From Labilithrix luteola (GTDB taxonomy: Bacteria; Myxococcota_A; Polyangia; Polyangiales; Polyangiaceae): DNA of 7,049 bases. The notes beneath the pieces were generated by a model. The model did not search any database and was not told the DNA's origin. It was given only the letters and a program-made list of their open reading frames with translations. Positions 1 to 4,747 of the stretch are shown here, piece after piece (within the stretch, counting starts at the first letter, position 1; the number at the start of each line of letters is the position of its first letter). Made by a program: the position numbers and the translations under genes. The stretch is from contig JAMFST010000454.1 of NCBI GenBank assembly GCA_026225435.1, forward strand, positions 1 through 7,049, written 5' to 3'.

Positions 1-275
1 AGATCGGCGTCGCTCCGCAGCGCCACCGCGCCGCGCCCGTAGCTCCCGGCGGCCGCCAGCACCACCGGCGGCTCGCTCGCCGTGCGACCACGAACCTGGG
101 CGCTGGCCATCGCCGCCTCGAAGGGATCGGCCACCAGCCGGTCGAGGCCGCGCGCGTGGAGGATCCCCAGATCGCGCCCGTCGGTCCCTTCGCTGAGAGC
201 GAGATCCAGCTCGCGACGCAGCTTGCCGAGCTGCTCTTTCAGCCTCGTCGTCCCGTCGCCGGCGCCGTCGCTCAC
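1..275 (-). CDS. GlnD/DUF294-like nucleotidyltransferase, N-terminal part (runs off left edge)
   Basis: Only the first 91 codons are inside the window; the C-terminus lies beyond position 1. Reading from the GTG at 275, a charged helical N-terminus (about residues 11-30) leads to AAAGSYGRGAVALRSDADL at about residues 74-92. This is the nucleotidyltransferase signature of the GlnD (PII uridylyltransferase) and DUF294 families: a G-x-Y-G-R-G loop (77-82), then Asp89 and Asp91 as the D-x-D metal ligands. The motif lies about as far from the start as in GlnD. Known family role: GlnD uridylylates and de-uridylylates PII in response to glutamine. The HD and ACT domains that would separate GlnD from other DUF294 proteins are outside the window, so I give no symbol. 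The GTG start is uncertain: no good Shine-Dalgarno is visible, and the ATG at 304 is out of frame and soon meets a stop. The gene diverges from the OmpA genes. Confidence 0.72.
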   Translation of the reverse strand, partial: MSDGAGDGTTRLKEQLGKLRRELDLALSEGTDGRDLGILHARGLDRLVADPFEAAMASAQVRGRTASEPPVVLAAAGSYGRGAVALRSDAD

Positions 276-348
276 GGCGGGAGGATGCCACGCCCCCGCG
301 CCATTTTTGCGCCCTTGGACCCTCCCCCCTGCATTTCGGAGAAAAATC

Positions 349-416
349 GGGCCACTTCGTTGAATAAATGTGTCGCTGGCCCCTTCATCTCCAAACTCTT
401 CCCAAGAGGGGCCACT
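349..416. repeat. Repeated GGGCCACT sites and an inverted copy upstream of OmpA copy 1
   Basis: GGGCCACT occurs at 349-356 and again at 409-416, exactly 60 bases apart. TGGCCCCT at 377-384 is the perfect reverse complement of AGGGGCCA at 407-414, an 8-bp dyad with a 22-base loop. These lie in the divergent intergenic region between the nucleotidyltransferase start (275) and the OmpA start (479). They could be a regulator's operator or a transcript hairpin. No bound factor can be named, and short GC-rich repeats are easily found by chance in such a genome. Confidence 0.3.
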
Positions 417-458
417 CTTCATTAGTCTCCGCCCAACCTGGCCGGATTCCCGGTGCTT

Positions 459-466
459 GGAGGAGG
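459..466 (+). promoter_or_regulatory. Shine-Dalgarno of OmpA copy 1
   Basis: GGAGGAGG lies 12 bases upstream of the ATG at 479. It supports that start even though the reading frame is interrupted 40 codons later. The equivalent site of copy 2 (GAAGAGG, 1150-1156) has the same spacing but is weaker, so the duplication appears to include the leader. Confidence 0.65.
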
Positions 467-478
467 CGTTACAAGATC

Positions 479-1063
479 ATGAAGATTCGCAATGTACTTT
501 TGACCGTCACGGCGCTCGCCGTCATCGTTCCCGTCGGTGCCGGCTGCAGCGCCCACGCGCAGATCTCCGCGGCCACTCCGCCTCCGCCCCCGCCCCCGTA
601 GCCGCCGCCCCCGCCGCCGGCCCCGCCGGCGCCGCCGAAGATGAAGGGTAACTTCCACGGCACCAAGATCGACCTGCCGGGCGAGCTCGAGTTCCACACG
701 GGCAAGGCGACCATCAAGGAGGGCCCGAAGAACGAGGCCGTCCTCCAGGCGCTCCTCACCACCCTGAACGACAGCCCGTCGCTCACCAAGCTGCGCATCG
801 AAGGCCACACCGACAACGTCGGCCAGGAGGCCTTCAACGTGAAGCTGTCGCAGGAGCGCGCGGAGAGCGTCGCCAAGTGGCTTCAGGCCCACGGCGTCGA
901 CGGCGCCCGCCTCGAGATGAAGGGCTTTGGCTCGGCCAAGCCGCTCGTCCCGAACGACACCGAGGAGCACAAGCACATGAACCGCCGCACGGAGTTCCAC
1001 GTGGCCGCCATCGACGGCGCCCCGGCGAACGACAACACGACCGTCCCGGCCGGCGAACACTGA
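479..1063 (+). pseudogene. OmpA-family lipoprotein, copy 1, interrupted by an in-frame TAG
   Basis: The gene has 195 codons from ATG 479 to TGA 1061-1063, with an amber codon at 599-601 (codon 41). Before the stop lie a basic start (MKIRN), a hydrophobic signal segment (about 6-21) and a lipobox-like AGC with Cys23, then a polyproline stretch. After the stop the same frame continues with more proline and a complete OmpA-like peptidoglycan-binding domain: EGHTDN, LSQERA, GFGSAKPLVPNDT and the closing MNRRTEFH. The neighbouring paralogue (1169-1762) has GAG (Glu41) at the exact codon where this copy has TAG, so a single G-to-T change explains the stop. The frame after it is undamaged and about 60% identical to the paralogue by hand count. 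This suggests a recent mutation, a sequence error or tolerated readthrough. If only the first part is made, the product is a 40-residue lipopeptide without the OmpA domain. Family role: anchoring the outer membrane to peptidoglycan. Confidence 0.8.
641..1063 (+). CDS. OmpA domain portion of copy 1, open after the amber codon
   Basis: This 140-codon frame from ATG 641 is in phase with the ATG at 479 and is the intact downstream part of the interrupted gene. It holds the whole OmpA-like domain (Pfam OmpA type): the beta-alpha core, the peptidoglycan-binding TD-N-x-G loop, the R-A-x-x-V helix and the N-R-R-x-E-F end. I see no Shine-Dalgarno before ATG 641, and the upstream bases are proline codons, so independent initiation looks poor. 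A protein started here would lack a signal peptide and stay in the cytoplasm, where it could not bind peptidoglycan. An automatic pipeline may well call this as a separate gene. I read it as the second half of a broken or read-through gene. Confidence 0.6.
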   Translation: MKGNFHGTKIDLPGELEFHTGKATIKEGPKNEAVLQALLTTLNDSPSLTKLRIEGHTDNVGQEAFNVKLSQERAESVAKWLQAHGVDGARLEMKGFGSAKPLVPNDTEEHKHMNRRTEFHVAAIDGAPANDNTTVPAGEH

Positions 1064-1074
1064 GCAGAGGCCGA

Positions 1075-1095
1075 CGAGACGTCCTCGACGTCTCG
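1075..1095 (+). other. Small hairpin after OmpA copy 1
   Basis: CGAGACGT (1075-1082) and ACGTCTCG (1088-1095) form an 8-bp perfect stem around a 5-base loop, just after the stop codon and before the terminator hairpin. No T-tract follows it, so it is not a terminator alone. It may protect the 3' end of the transcript. Confidence 0.5.
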
Positions 1096-1104
1096 CCGAC
1101 CTCG

Positions 1105-1142
1105 CGCCGACCTCCACTTCGGGGGTCGGCGTTTTTATTTTT
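1105..1142 (+). terminator. Intrinsic terminator after OmpA copy 1
   Basis: CGCCGACC (1105-1112) pairs with GGTCGGCG (1124-1131). The stem extends inward by T-G, C-G and C-G pairs to a 5-base loop (ACTTC). TTTTTATTTTT follows immediately (1132-1142). This is a textbook rho-independent terminator. It ends only 26 bases before the ATG of copy 2, so copy 2 needs either readthrough or a promoter that overlaps this element. Confidence 0.9.
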
Positions 1143-1168
1143 AACGTTCGAAGAGGCGCAGCTACATC

Positions 1169-1762
1169 ATGACGATTCGGAATGTACTTTTGGCCGTGAC
1201 GGCGCTCGCGGTTCTCGTGCCGGTGGGTGCGGGATGCAGCGCGCACGCGCACGTCACCGCCGAGACCGCTCCTCCTCCGCCGCCGCCCGAGGCGCCGCCG
1301 CCGGCTCCGCCCGCGCCGCCGCGCCTTCGCGCCCATGGCCGGGCGCAGATCACCGGCACCAAGATCTCCCTGCCCGGCGAGCTCGAGTTCGACAACGGCC
1401 AGGCGACCATCAAGAACACGCCGGCGAACGACGAGCTGCTCGCGACCCTGCTCGAGACGCTCAAGGACAGCCCCGCGGTCACCAAGCTGCGCATCGAGGG
1501 CTACACCGACAACAAGGGGACCACGACGGCGAACATGACCCTTTCGCAGAACCGCGCCAACGCGGTCGCCGCCTTCCTGGCGTCCCACGGGATCGACTCC
1601 TCGCGCCTCGTCGCGCAGGGCTTCGGCATGGCCAACCCGCTGGTGCCCAACGACACCAAGGACCACATGGCGATGAACCGCCGCACCGAGTTCCACATCG
1701 CCGAGATCGACGGCAAGCCGGCGAACGACAACACGCTCGCCCCCAACGGCGCCGCGCACTGA
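1169..1762 (+). CDS. OmpA-family peptidoglycan-binding lipoprotein, copy 2 (intact)
   Basis: The protein has 197 residues. Residues 1-22 are a signal peptide (MTIRN, then a hydrophobic run), ending in AGC with Cys23 as the probable lipidation site; position -3 is Gly rather than Leu, so lipidation is likely but not certain. Residues 35-51 are a Pro/Ala linker. From about residue 64 to 180 there is an OmpA-like domain: LRIEGYTDN (107-115), LSQNRA (125-130), GFGMANPLVPNDT (151-163) and MNRRTEFH (169-176). Family knowledge: such Pal/OmpA C-terminal domains bind the diaminopimelate of peptidoglycan, and the lipid tethers the protein to the outer membrane. The start is fixed by homology with copy 1 (same first residues and similar leader), although its Shine-Dalgarno (GAAGAGG, 12 bases upstream) is weak. 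It is the full-length paralogue of the interrupted gene upstream. The specific role within the family is unknown. Confidence 0.9.
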   Translation: MTIRNVLLAVTALAVLVPVGAGCSAHAHVTAETAPPPPPPEAPPPAPPAPPRLRAHGRAQITGTKISLPGELEFDNGQATIKNTPANDELLATLLETLKDSPAVTKLRIEGYTDNKGTTTANMTLSQNRANAVAAFLASHGIDSSRLVAQGFGMANPLVPNDTKDHMAMNRRTEFHIAEIDGKPANDNTLAPNGAAH

Positions 1763-1795
1763 GCTGACGCCTCCGGGTCGCGCCGCTCGAACGAG

Positions 1796-1827
1796 AACGG
1801 CCGCTCGGGTTTCCCCGGCGGCCGTTT
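1796..1827 (+). terminator. Probable terminator hairpin between convergent genes
   Basis: AACGGCCGC (1796-1804) pairs with GCGGCCGTT (1818-1826). Inside, CGGG (1806-1809) pairs with CCCG (1814-1817), leaving a 4-base loop and one bulged T. Only three Ts follow on the plus strand and there is no clear T-tract on the minus strand, so the strength is uncertain. It lies between the stop codons of the convergent OmpA copy 2 and Cys-rich lipoprotein genes. Confidence 0.6.
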
Positions 1828-1857
1828 GGTCGTTCGTACGTCAGCGACCGCGTTTCT

Positions 1858-2772
1858 TCAGCCGCCGTCGGTCGTCTGCGCCCCGGCGTCGATGGTGGGC
1901 GTCGTCCCGGTGTCGAGCGAGCTGTACGCCTCGCACGCCGTGGCGCCGGCCGCGAAGCGGATCGTCGTGTCGCAGACCTTCACGTACGGGTCGCAGATGT
2001 AGCCGGAGGGGCACTGGTCGTCGGCGGTGCAGGACTGCCCGCTGGTGAGCCCGGGCACGCAGCTCCCGTCGTTGCAGTAGTCCGACTCGAGGCAGAGCAC
2101 CGTGGCGCTGCAGCTCTGCCCCGTCGTCGGGCGCGAGAGGCAGGTGTAAAGGCCGGCGACGGCGCCGGGAGAGACGTCCTGGCCGCAGTAGAAGCCGGTG
2201 TCGCAGATCTGGCCGGGGTTGTTGCAAGGCTTGCCGCCCGCAGTGGGCGTGCTCGGCCCGCACGCCTTGCGGATCGGATCGCAGACGAGCGTCCCGCTGC
2301 AGTCGTAGTCGTCGCTGCACGCCTGATCGGCTTTGGCCGACCCGGCGAACACCCGCTCGCACGTGTCGGTGAGCTGCAGGTAGTCCGTGGCCGAGAGGTT
2401 GCCGTCGTTGTCCGAGTACGCCGTCGTCACCTCGCCGAGGCAGCTGGGAACGAGCCCCGAGTCGTAGACCCGCCCCTCGGACACGGCCTGGTTGGCGTCG
2501 GTGGTGCAGGCCGCCTCTCGCGCCGACAAGCAGTCGGAGACGGTCAGGTCGCACACGTCCGCCGCGACCTTGCACTCGGCGTTCGCCTTGGCTGCGCAGA
2601 AGCTCTGCACCGACGGATAGGGATCGCTCGTGCTCGACCCACACCCCGCGGCAAGGGCGATCGCCACGCCGGCCCCGAGCGCCGTCAGCACCACCCCCCA
2701 CCGGCTCCTGGTCGCCACCCGGCGGTTCGTGTCGTTCGTCTCGGAAGCCTCAAGGTCAAGCTCGTTCGTCAT
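1858..2772 (-). CDS. Cys-rich lipoprotein with tandem four-cysteine repeats
   Basis: The protein has 304 residues from ATG 2772, chosen over the in-frame ATG at 2832 because AGGAGC (2781-2786) lies 8 bases upstream. Polar, basic residues 1-25 precede a hydrophobic segment (26-42) and LAAGC, with Cys44 as the probable lipidation site, so it should be exported and membrane-anchored. After the lipid cysteine there are 24 cysteines, an even number that suits full disulfide pairing. Residues 59-138 hold seven of them in an N-terminal region. From 152 come four units with spacing near C-x5/6-C-x5-C-x4/6-C: 152-171, 183-211 (long last gap), 221-238 and 248-267. Units 1 and 4 share a C-D-P-x-x-K-x-C ending. 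The spacing recalls Dickkopf/EGF-like modules found in many myxobacterial surface proteins; that comparison is from memory. The C-terminal tail is Thr/Gly/Asp-rich. The partner and function are unknown. It converges with OmpA copy 2. Confidence 0.85.
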   Translation of the reverse strand: MTNELDLEASETNDTNRRVATRSRWGVVLTALGAGVAIALAAGCGSSTSDPYPSVQSFCAAKANAECKVAADVCDLTVSDCLSAREAACTTDANQAVSEGRVYDSGLVPSCLGEVTTAYSDNDGNLSATDYLQLTDTCERVFAGSAKADQACSDDYDCSGTLVCDPIRKACGPSTPTAGGKPCNNPGQICDTGFYCGQDVSPGAVAGLYTCLSRPTTGQSCSATVLCLESDYCNDGSCVPGLTSGQSCTADDQCPSGYICDPYVKVCDTTIRFAAGATACEAYSSLDTGTTPTIDAGAQTTDGG

Positions 2773-2895
2773 CCGGAAAAGCTCCTGTCGTTCACAAGTT
2801 CGATGCAGCCCCGCGCGGGCGCGAGACGCCATGATGTCTCAGACGAGCACCGGACTCACAATCTTCACGCCCCCTTGCCGACCCCACCATGCACC

Positions 2896-2925
2896 TTGAC
2901 GTACCCCTCACTCCCCCACTACACC
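2896..2925 (+). promoter_or_regulatory. Candidate sigma-70 type promoter for tRNA-Leu
   Basis: TTGACG (2896-2901) and TACACC (2920-2925) are separated by 18 bases. The expected transcription start near 2932 would leave a leader of about 12 bases before the tRNA at 2944, a normal arrangement. The -35 matches five of six consensus bases; the -10 is weaker. Confidence 0.5.
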
Positions 2926-2943
2926 GCGTTTGCCACGCAGCAC

Positions 2944-3027
2944 GCGAAGGTGGCGGAATTGGTAGACGCACTGGTTTCAGGTACCAGCGGGGTAACTCCT
3001 GTACGAGTTCGAGTCTCGTCCTTCGCA
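2944..3027 (+). tRNA. tRNA-Leu (anticodon CAG)
   Basis: The 84-base gene folds as a class II tRNA. The acceptor GCGAAGG (2944-2950) pairs with CCTTCGC (3020-3026), and A3027 is the discriminator. The D-arm region reads GGCGGAATTGGTAGACGC, typical of leucine tRNAs. The anticodon stem CTGGT (2971-2975)/ACCAG (2983-2987) encloses TTCAGGT, with CAG at 2978-2980 decoding CTG. A long variable arm follows, then the T-arm ACGAG-TTCGAGT-CTCGT. The 3' CCA is not encoded and must be added by nucleotidyltransferase. CTG is the main leucine codon in such high-GC genomes. Confidence 0.96.
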
Positions 3028-3028
3028 C

Positions 3029-3074
3029 AAACCACAAAAGGCCTGCCGCTAAGAGCGGCAGGCCTTTTTGGTTT
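3029..3074 (+). terminator. Strong, symmetric terminator after tRNA-Leu
   Basis: GGCCTGCCGCT (3040-3050) pairs perfectly with AGCGGCAGGCC (3054-3064) around a 3-base loop. A-runs at 3036-3039 pair with the T-run 3065-3068, and AAACC/GGTTT extend the symmetry outward. The run TTTTT follows the GC stem on the plus strand, and TTTTG follows it on the minus strand. It should stop the tRNA transcript and, read the other way, could also stop transcripts from the TPR gene whose stop is at 3243. Confidence 0.9.
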
Positions 3075-3088
3075 GTTTCCACCCAGGT

Positions 3089-3130
3089 GGGGGCTCCCGC
3101 CCCCCTCAAAAAAACGGGAGTTTTTTTGAG
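3089..3130. repeat. Two abutting hairpins with complementary tetraloops
   Basis: Hairpin A has arms GGGGGC (3089-3094) and GCCCCC (3099-3104) with loop TCCC. Hairpin B starts on the next base: arms CTCAAAAAAAC (3105-3115) and GTTTTTTTGAG (3120-3130), 11 perfect base pairs including seven A-T pairs, with loop GGGA. The two tetraloops, with their closing pairs (CTCCCG and CGGGAG), are perfect complements, so they could kiss or form an alternative stem. Such an A/T-rich stem is very unlike the surrounding GC-rich DNA. Possible roles are part of a bidirectional terminator or a copy of a dispersed palindromic repeat. Confidence 0.6.
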
Positions 3131-3140
3131 CCTCCCCTGA

Positions 3141-3171
3141 TCGCCTTCGGCGACGTCGTGCTGCGCACGAC
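3141..3171. repeat. Further small hairpins in the tRNA-TPR gap
   Basis: TCGCC (3141-3145) pairs with GGCGA (3149-3153) around TTC. GTCGTGC (3155-3161) pairs with GCACGAC (3165-3171) around TGC. No T-tract follows on either strand. Beyond them, CCCGGA (3173-3178) and TCCGGG (3213-3218) could close a larger structure. Together with the terminator and the hairpin pair, most of 3029-3218 is structured. No coding signal is seen in this gap. Confidence 0.45.
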
Positions 3172-3242
3172 ACCCGGACACTGGGGCCGGAGAGGCTTGC
3201 GAGGCTGGCCGCTCCGGGTCGTTAGCGAACCGCGTAGTTGAG

Positions 3243-4286
3243 TCAGTTTGTCTCGGTTGCGACTGCCGGGGGGTCTTCGGTGGTGGTTTCGGTTTTGAGG
3301 GTGACGCGGGTGGGGGCTGGGGGTGCGCCGGAGCGCTCGGCGACGCGTTTCGGGTAGAGGTCGCTCGAGACGGAGCCGACGATGTCGGCGTATTGCTTCT
3401 CGGCGACGTCTTTGTGGCCGGCGGCCCAGTTGGCGTCGGCGCGGCCGAGGCGGGCCGGGACGTAGCGGGCGTTGGTGGCGAGGGCGTGGTCGTACATTTG
3501 AAGGGCCTCCTCACTGTGGCCGGCGGCCATCTCCAGCGCGGCGCGCTCCGTCCAGGCTTCGCAGGGCTGCTCGCCCTCGGAGACGGCCCGGGCGTAGAGG
3601 GTGGAGGCGGTGTCGGTGTCGCCCCTGCGGGCGGCGTCGCGCGCCATCTCGAGGCTGCGGCCGGCCGGGATGGCGGTGGCTGCGGGTGCACCGCCGGCGG
3701 GGGCTTCGGGGCGAGCCGCGCGGTGGAAGGAGACGCCGACGGCAGCCTCGGGGGCGGGGGCGGCGACGGCCGCGTTGACCATCATGGCCGGGTGGGTCGG
3801 GGCAGCCGCCTGGGCCGACCTTCCGCGAGCGCTCGACTGGACCAGTGCGAAGGCGAGGACAGCGCAGGCCGCGATGGGCGCCGACCAGATCTTCCAGTCT
3901 TGCCGTTTGCGCGAGCGCGCCATGCGGGCGGTACCGATGCCGAGCTGCGCCTTGGCCGACGGGGTCGCCGAGGCGGGCGTGGCGGCCGGGAGAGGCGCCG
4001 ACGAAGCGGCCCGCGACGACCCGTGCTCGTAGGTGATGGCCGCGACCATCGCCGAGAGCGAGTCGGGCACCGCCAGGCGCAGCGTCGCCGACGGGTTGCG
4101 CCCGCAGGCGTCGAGCAGCCCCTCGATCTCGCCGCTCTTCGGCGGCATCGTGGCGAGCTCCTCCGCGGACACCCCGGCTTCGAAGCTGTCCAGCGCCGGC
4201 ACGTGAACGACGTGCTTGGTCTCGATCGTGGTGTCGATCGCCGGCGGGAGCGCGAGCCACAGGTTCTGACGTTCGGAAGTTCCCAT
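3243..4286 (-). CDS. Single-pass membrane protein with periplasmic-side TPR repeats
   Basis: The protein has 347 residues from ATG 4286. This start is preferred to the in-frame ATG at 4391 because GAGGAG (4295-4300) lies 8 bases upstream. Residues 1-90 form a soluble domain I do not recognise (VHVPALDSFEAGVSAEEL at 27-44, one Cys at 61). Residues 91-118 are an Ala/Ser/Pro linker. A basic stretch (RMARSRKRQDWK, 121-132) is followed by a hydrophobic segment at about 134-150, which predicts a cytoplasmic N-terminus and an outside C-terminus. Residues 155-208 are an Ala/Pro linker. From 210 to about 305 come roughly three TPR-like helix pairs (SLEMARDAARRGDTDTASTLYARAV; AWTERAALEMAAGHSEEALQMYDHAL; ARLGRADANWAAGHKDVAEKQY). 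The tail is Pro/Thr-rich. TPRs usually bind proteins, so an envelope scaffold is plausible; the partner is unknown. The gene converges on the tRNA terminator cluster and may share it. Confidence 0.82.
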   Translation of the reverse strand: MGTSERQNLWLALPPAIDTTIETKHVVHVPALDSFEAGVSAEELATMPPKSGEIEGLLDACGRNPSATLRLAVPDSLSAMVAAITYEHGSSRAASSAPLPAATPASATPSAKAQLGIGTARMARSRKRQDWKIWSAPIAACAVLAFALVQSSARGRSAQAAAPTHPAMMVNAAVAAPAPEAAVGVSFHRAARPEAPAGGAPAATAIPAGRSLEMARDAARRGDTDTASTLYARAVSEGEQPCEAWTERAALEMAAGHSEEALQMYDHALATNARYVPARLGRADANWAAGHKDVAEKQYADIVGSVSSDLYPKRVAERSGAPPAPTRVTLKTETTTEDPPAVATETN

Positions 4287-4424
4287 GTCCAAATCTCCTC
4301 GCTTGCGACCGGTCCTAGAGTCCGGCCTGCCCAGAGAGACGGCGCCCGCTGCCAGCGAATTAAGCGCACCGCTCACCCTTCTTGTGTCCACGGCGCGTCC
4401 AGGCGCGACACGCGCGCGAAGCGG

Positions 4425-4685
4425 CTATGCCTGGCGGCGCATGCGCAGGTTGCCGGCGCAGTCGAAACAGTAGGTTTCGCCCGTCCACGCGGCGTCGGCG
4501 TCCGCGCGGCCGGCAACGCCGAGCCCCTCCGGCACGACGTGCACCCAGCCGAGACCGCGCAGGCGCTGCACCGCCCACGAGCGCGCGAGGTTGGGCGCGT
4601 CGAAGGTGATGGCCGGCGAGCCCACCAGGCAGGCATCGCAATACGCCACCCAGGACGTTTTTCGGCGCGCCAGGGGGAGCAGCAT
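4425..4685 (-). CDS. Small protein with two CxxC motifs, possible zinc ribbon
   Basis: An 86-residue hypothetical protein from ATG 4685 to TAG. Two Cys pairs, CDAC (16-19) and CFDC (73-76), flank a mixed alpha/beta-like middle (TFDAPNLARSWAVQRLRGLGWVHVV). Four cysteines in two knuckles are the usual way to hold one structural zinc, so a zinc-ribbon fold is likely; function cannot be named. The N-terminus carries a basic patch (RRK, 7-9) and so does the C-terminus (RMRR, 81-84), which would suit nucleic-acid binding, but this is inference. The start is uncertain: AAAGG directly abuts the ATG, too close for a good Shine-Dalgarno, and the GTG at codon 13 is an alternative. It is 62 bases from the divergent pyrC and 138 bases upstream of the TPR gene on the same strand. 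Confidence 0.65.
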   Translation of the reverse strand: MLLPLARRKTSWVAYCDACLVGSPAITFDAPNLARSWAVQRLRGLGWVHVVPEGLGVAGRADADAAWTGETYCFDCAGNLRMRRQA

Positions 4686-4687
4686 CC

Positions 4688-4710
4688 TTTATACTGACCA
4701 TGAGTTCAGT
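4688..4710. promoter_or_regulatory. AT-rich -10-like box and small dyad between divergent genes
   Basis: The minus strand reads TATAAA at 4693-4688, a good -10 match in a GC-rich region, but no -35 lies at normal spacing. ACTGA (4693-4697) and TCAGT (4706-4710) form a 5-bp dyad next to it, which could be an operator between pyrC and the CxxC gene. A TATAAA-driven start would fall within or just after the annotated ATG of the CxxC gene, so either this is not the promoter or that gene starts further in. Confidence 0.3.
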
Positions 4711-4747
4711 GCTCGTGCAAGGTGAGGTAGGCTAGAGAAGCGCCTCG

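Noticed and set aside
599..601. Pyrrolysine or genome-wide TAG reassignment to explain the amber codon
   Set aside because: The small CxxC gene appears to end naturally at TAG, no amber-decoding tRNA is in the window, and a single GAG-to-TAG change is simpler. It cannot be fully excluded from this window.
641..643. ATG 641 as a true independent start for OmpA copy 1
   Set aside because: There is no ribosome-binding site, and a protein started here would lack the export signal. The same-frame upstream sequence encodes the expected signal peptide and linker.
422..1759. Minus-strand open frame (445 codons) opposite both OmpA genes
   Set aside because: It is antisense to the tandem OmpA domains and spans their terminator. 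Its internal similarity merely mirrors the duplication on the other strand.
2773..2832. Longer N-terminus for the Cys-rich lipoprotein starting at ATG 2832
   Set aside because: It would put 20 extra residues, including a Cys, before an already complete signal sequence. The internal ATG at 2772 has AGGAGC at ideal spacing.
2792..3691. Minus-strand open frame (299 codons) across the tRNA and hairpin cluster
   Set aside because: It runs through the tRNA-Leu gene, its terminator and part of the TPR gene, and is low-complexity Pro/Ala/Ser at its start.
3393..4697. Plus-strand open frame (434 codons) opposite the TPR and CxxC genes
   Set aside because: Its composition is extremely Gly/Arg-rich with no domain. 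The minus-strand genes have Shine-Dalgarno sites, a membrane segment and TPRs.
4700..4735. 11-codon ORF (MSSVLVQGEVG) just upstream of pyrC, as a possible attenuation leader
   Set aside because: It has no Shine-Dalgarno, no run of regulatory codons, and no terminator/antiterminator pair before pyrC.
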